NCBI GenBank assembly: GCA_024278565.1
Contig: JAJRSY010000259.1
Span: 1 to 17,522 of the forward strand
Source of the DNA: Bacteroidota bacterium
GTDB taxonomy: Bacteria > Bacteroidota > Bacteroidia > Flavobacteriales > Flavobacteriaceae
Direction of reading: 5' to 3'
DNA: 17,522 bases
The stretch's first letter is position 1; the number at the start of each line of letters is the position of its first letter. The notes under the pieces are model-generated. The model saw nothing but the letters and a program-made list of their open reading frames with translations, did not search any database and was not told the DNA's origin. The position numbers were made by a program, and so were the translations under genes. This document shows positions 16,816 through 17,522 of the stretch, one piece after another.

Positions 16816-17265
16816 ATGGGTTTGCAACAGCAAGTGATGGAACAGATGAAAGTCGCGATGAAAGCAAAGGACAAAGTTGCGCTAGAATCGTTGCGGGCCA
16901 TTAAATCGGCTTTGTTGATGGCACAGACCGAATCTGGTTCTGGTTCAGAAATGAGTGAGAATGCAGAAGTGTTGTTGGTTCAAAAACTGGTAAAACAACG
17001 AAAAGATAGTGCTGCGATTTTTTTGGAGCAGGGACGAAATGATTTGGCAGAACCAGAATTGGCACAAATAGCCATTATCGAAAAGTTTTTGCCCGAGCAG
17101 TTGTCTGATGGGGAAATTGAAAAAGTAGTTGTCAAGGTCATTGAAACTACGGGAGCTTCTGGTATGCAAGATATGGGTAAGGTGGTGGGTCTGGTCTCTA
17201 AAGAACTGGCCGGTCAAGCTGACGGAAAAACCATTTCTACAATAATAAAAAGTAAGTTGATATAA
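16816..17265 (+). CDS. GatB/YqeY domain-containing protein
   Basis: A 149-residue protein consisting of a single YqeY domain, related to the C-terminal tRNA-binding tail of GatB in the Asp/Glu-tRNA amidotransferase. Recognisable family features are the N-terminal MKVAMKAKDKVALESLRAIKSAL (11-33), the LVKQRKDSAAIF region (58-69), IIEKFLPEQLS (87-97) and the tail MGKVVGLVSKELAGQADGK (120-138). Stand-alone YqeY proteins are thought to act on or near tRNA metabolism, but no clear function is established. The start at ATG 16816 matches the usual length of about 148-150 residues. The gene lies between the ftsZ terminator and the tRNA-half array, and I recall it as a common neighbour of ftsZ in Flavobacteriia. 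Confidence 0.93.
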   Translation: MGLQQQVMEQMKVAMKAKDKVALESLRAIKSALLMAQTESGSGSEMSENAEVLLVQKLVKQRKDSAAIFLEQGRNDLAEPELAQIAIIEKFLPEQLSDGEIEKVVVKVIETTGASGMQDMGKVVGLVSKELAGQADGKTISTIIKSKLI

Positions 17266-17269
17266 ATAC

Positions 17270-17314
17270 GGCTGCGTGGCGCTCCCGAAGTTTCGGGAAG
17301 AATAGCGCATCAGA
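17270..17314 (+). pseudogene. Degenerate 5' tRNA half, copy 1, with palindrome in the D loop
   Basis: GGCTGCG (17270-17276), TG, then GCGC (17279-17282) and GCGC (17305-17308), A, and TCAGA (17310-17314) reproduce the first half of a tRNA: acceptor 5' strand, D stem and anticodon-stem 5' strand. It has one change in the acceptor strand relative to the other two copies (T for C). The D loop is replaced by a 16-bp hairpin sequence. No T arm or acceptor 3' strand follows. Confidence 0.6.
17283..17298. repeat. 16-bp palindrome in the D loop of tRNA half 1
   Basis: Arms TCCCGAA (17283-17289) and TTCGGGA (17292-17298) are perfectly complementary around GT. It lies between the two GCGC strands of the D stem, replacing part of the AACTG seen at that place in the other two copies. 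Confidence 0.85.
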
Positions 17315-17334
17315 CCTGCCTGCCGGCAGGCAGG
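17315..17334. repeat. 20-bp GC-rich palindrome, unit 1
   Basis: CCTGCCTGCC followed by GGCAGGCAGG is a perfect palindrome, extendable by the A before and T after. It is inserted right after TCAGA of tRNA half 1. Outside it, CATCAG (17308-17313) and CTGATG (17346-17351) are complementary, so an RNA could form an outer stem with the palindrome hairpin nested within. From memory this palindrome is a dispersed element in flavobacterial genomes. Confidence 0.9.
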
Positions 17335-17384
17335 TTTCGGCAAGGCTGATGAGATTTTGAAATGAACTTGAACAATTAATAAAA

Positions 17385-17416
17385 GGCCGCGTGGCGCAAC
17401 TGAATAGCGCATCAGA
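17385..17416 (+). pseudogene. 5' tRNA half, copy 2, interrupted at the anticodon stem
   Basis: GGCCGCG (17385-17391), TG, GCGC (17394-17397), loop AACTGAATA, GCGC (17407-17410), A and TCAGA (17412-17416) follow the tRNA plan exactly up to position 31. The palindrome at 17417 then interrupts it. The T arm and acceptor 3' strand are absent, so it cannot make a normal tRNA. Confidence 0.62.
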
Positions 17417-17436
17417 CCTGCCTGCCGGCAGGCAGG
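17417..17436. repeat. 20-bp GC-rich palindrome, unit 2
   Basis: Identical to the palindrome at 17315-17334 and in the same place, directly after TCAGA of the second tRNA half. The outer complementary pair here is CATCAG (17410-17415) with CTGATG (17448-17453). Confidence 0.9.
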
Positions 17437-17486
17437 TTTCGGCAAGGCTGATGAGATTTTGAAATGAACTTGAACAATTAATAAAA

Positions 17487-17522
17487 GGCCGCGTGGCGCA
17501 ACTGAATAGCGCATCAGATTTC
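17487..17522 (+). tRNA. Partial tRNA gene cut by the window edge (anticodon begins TC, possibly Arg-TCG)
   Basis: The third copy has GGCCGCG (acceptor), TG, GCGC-AACTGAATA-GCGC (D arm), A, TCAGA (anticodon stem) and TTTC, where the window ends. Unlike the two upstream copies, TCAGA here continues straight into TT, giving U33 and anticodon bases T34 C35. Possible anticodons are TCG or TCT (Arg), TCC (Gly) or TCA. The upstream copies read TTTCGGC after their palindrome, which suggests TCG for arginine. The D loop has GA where GG is usual, so this could also be another defective copy. Confidence 0.55.

Larger units (their letters stand above)
17301..17504. repeat. Two identical 102-bp tandem repeats containing tRNA-half sequence
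   Basis: Positions 17301-17402 and 17403-17504 are identical over all 102 bases, and a third copy starts at 17505 and matches through TCAGA before the sequence diverges. Each unit holds the end of a tRNA D arm, TCAGA, a 20-bp GC-rich palindrome, an AT-rich stretch of about 50 bp ending in AATAAAA, and the next tRNA 5' half. Complete identity suggests recent duplication or active homogenisation. Reading the units on the minus strand gives a spurious peptide with PACRQAG; it is not a gene. Confidence 0.95.

Noticed and set aside
17301..17504. CRISPR-like array of regularly spaced repeats
   Set aside because: The units are directly adjacent 102-bp duplications with identical spacers and tRNA-derived content, not short repeats with unique spacers.
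16945..17514. 189-codon minus-strand reading frame with repeated PACRQAG peptides
   Set aside because: It is antisense to the YqeY-domain gene and its repeats are simply the translation of the 102-bp tRNA-half/palindrome units. PACRQAG is a typical artefact of this palindrome.

Overview
The window looks like a chromosomal segment from a marine-type member of the Bacteroidetes, most likely the family Flavobacteriaceae. The reasons are the gene order of the division and cell wall (dcw) cluster, TAnnTTTG-type -7 promoter motifs, few Shine-Dalgarno sequences, the Bacteroidetes forms of FtsL, FtsQ, MraY and FtsZ, and GC-rich palindromic repeats scattered in AT-rich DNA. A genus cannot be named from the sequence alone.

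Layout. Positions 1-133 are a perfect 7-bp tandem array running off the left edge. An alpha/beta hydrolase gene (142-906) lies on the minus strand. A divergent regulatory region (907-1173) carries three exact 10-bp-spaced boxes that match the architecture of a MraZ operator. From 1174 to 16726 there is one uninterrupted plus-strand dcw cluster: mraZ, rsmH, ftsL-like, ftsI (PBP with PASTA), murE, mraY, murD, ftsW, murG, murC, ftsQ, ftsA, ftsZ. Most junctions overlap or are a few bases long. The main exception is the 109-bp murE-mraY gap, which holds a palindromic repeat. A strong hairpin terminator follows ftsZ. A GatB/YqeY-domain gene then has its own probable promoter. The right end (17266-17522) holds a tandem array of 5' tRNA halves interrupted by palindromes, ending in what may be the start of an intact tRNA gene cut by the window edge.

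How the genes work together. MurC, MurD and MurE make UDP-MurNAc-tripeptide (the DNPR motif of MurE points to meso-diaminopimelate). MraY and MurG convert UDP-MurNAc-pentapeptide to lipid I and lipid II. FtsW polymerises and FtsI cross-links septal glycan. FtsL and FtsQ are bitopic divisome proteins, and FtsA and FtsZ form the cytoplasmic ring. MraZ probably regulates the cluster and RsmH methylates 16S rRNA. murF, murB and ddl are absent from the window.

The cluster itself is conventional and I found no undescribed multi-gene system. The most unusual material is the repeat DNA: the tRNA-half/palindrome array at the right end, a related palindrome apparently domesticated inside the murG reading frame, and the heptanucleotide array at the left edge.
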